Of a stretch of 64,000 bases of DNA, positions 63,452-64,000 are shown piece after piece. The first letter of the stretch is position 1, and each line of letters starts with the position of its first letter. The translations under genes were made by a program, and so were the position numbers. Source of the DNA: Prevotellaceae bacterium (lineage in GTDB: Bacteria; Bacteroidota; Bacteroidia; Bacteroidales; Bacteroidaceae); NCBI GenBank assembly GCA_029219385.1, contig JAQXTH010000034.1, forward strand, positions 90,193 to 154,192, read 5' to 3'. Under the pieces are notes generated by a model. The model worked only from the letters and a program-made list of their open reading frames with translations. It did no database searches and was not told the DNA's origin.

Positions 63452-63658
63452 TTAGAAAAAATATTCGGATAAGGCATTATACAAAGGGCCTTTTTCTACA
63501 TAGTATTCATTGTCGCAAGAGATATGCAATGAATATTCAACTGTATATAAACTTTTTTGGGGTGAGTTAAGTTTGGGTTGTCCGGCCTTCACCCTCTCTG
63601 CAATTTGCAAAGCGACATCTTTTGGAGAAAGGAAACTAAATGCTATTATATTATTCAT
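63452..63658 (-). pseudogene. Possible remnant of an XRE-type helix-turn-helix regulator
   Basis: 68 residues. The part SPKDVALQIAERVKAGQPKL then NSPQKSL resembles the first helices of Bacteroidales XRE antitoxin-like regulators, but the sequence after it does not continue the helix-turn-helix, as if disrupted. It could also be a short real gene of unknown function. Weak call. Confidence 0.3.
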
Positions 63659-63891
63659 TGTTTTGATTTTTTCCTATCTACAAACAAAAAATTGTTCATT
63701 ATAAAGAAATGATTTATCGGTGTCTGCAAAAACCTTATAGATGTTTTAGTTTGTCCTTTCTACAAAGAGGGGATAGAAAATTCAGTTCTGCCTTGTCTCT
63801 CCATGGAAAAACGCGGGTCAGTAGAAATTTAGTGGGGATAGGCATATAATTTTGAAATACACTACAAATAGTAGATAGCTATAAGAAGCCA

Positions 63892-63932
63892 AACAGGAGA
63901 CAAACCTTTGAGAAAAAGGATTGTCTCCTGTT
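63892..63932. terminator. Hairpin, possible terminator
   Basis: AACAGGAGACAA and TTGTCTCCTGTT pair around a 17-base loop. No strong T run on either side, so orientation is uncertain. Confidence 0.5.
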
Positions 63933-63953
63933 ATAATTGGCAGATTTAATTAG

Positions 63954-63961
63954 TATTTTTG
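63954..63961 (+). promoter_or_regulatory. Putative -7 element at the window end
   Basis: TATTTTTG fits TAnnTTTG, with TTGG at 63937-63940 as a possible -33 box. It points off the window; a second TATTTTTG lies about 35 bases on. Confidence 0.35.
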
Positions 63962-64000
63962 CCATGTCTATCGTCGGATTCTCTTGTTTATTTTTGCAAC

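Larger units (their letters stand above)
63659..64000. other. Intergenic end of window
   Basis: Holds the hairpin at 63892-63932 and a possible promoter at 63954-63961. A short frame begins at the ATG at 63964 and runs off the edge, too short to judge. Confidence 0.4.

Overview
The window looks like the chromosome of a Bacteroidales bacterium of Prevotella or Muribaculaceae type. The evidence is a type IX secretion core (porP-gldK-gldL-gldM-gldN), Bacteroidetes promoters of the TAnnTTTG class with almost no Shine-Dalgarno sequences, a C10 (streptopain-like) protease with dockerin-like repeats, a secreted protein ending in a T9SS-like sorting tail, DUF4252, and radical SAM/SPASM genes. The DNA is AT-rich by eye. 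No tRNA, rRNA, insertion sequence or CRISPR array was found.

Layout. (A) 1-5817, all minus strand: a signalling cassette starting with an ECF-like sigma factor and an anti-sigma-like protein. It continues with FHA/zinc-ribbon membrane protein, secreted caspase-like protease, coiled-coil membrane protein with EF-hand-like loops, zinc-ribbon/FHA protein, PP2C phosphatase and a Ser/Thr kinase cut by the window edge. (B) 5818-6929: a gene-free AT-rich stretch with a cluster of DnaA-box-like nonamers and 22-bp tandem repeats, a candidate replication origin. (C) 6930-14021: housekeeping genes nadB, dacB-like, a large MscS channel, cysS. (D) 14.2-19.5 kb: accessory DNA with a decayed DUF234-type ATPase behind a perfect 20-bp inverted repeat, a radical SAM/SPASM enzyme with a YGP-repeat partner, and small secreted or membrane proteins. 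(E) 19.7-33.9 kb: a second sigma/anti-sigma-like pair, recognisably paralogous to that of region A, followed by a tightly packed nine-gene unit between two hairpins: zincin, small protein, Ycf46-like AAA+ ATPase, unknown, Hsp70-like ATPase, HerA/DUF87-like ATPase, membrane protein, second zincin, small protein. (F) 34282-34750: an apparently non-coding, highly structured RNA with its own promoter and terminator. (G) 34.9-42.4 kb: a likely topA-aroK-speA-argB-alkaline phosphatase operon. (H) 42.6-47.3 kb: ATPase_2-like protein, an ECF sigma/anti-sigma/DUF4252 operon, nhaD. (I) 47.8-56.9 kb: a phosphoethanolamine-transferase-like sulfatase, an acyltransferase, then porP-gldKLMN. (J) 57-63.7 kb: a 59-residue winged-helix-like regulator, a C10 protease and a 1238-residue DUF3472 protein, the last two plausible secreted products.

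How the parts relate. Regions A and E share homologous sigma and anti-sigma-like proteins but carry different effectors: phosphorylation and caspase modules in A, ATPase, Hsp70 and metallopeptidase modules in E. I read them as two related, inducible, poorly characterised signalling or conflict systems; this is inference from gene content. With the structured RNA at 34.3-34.75 kb they are the strongest candidates for undescribed biology here. The T9SS genes sit next to two likely secreted proteins, and topA-aroK-speA-argB forms an ordinary housekeeping block.
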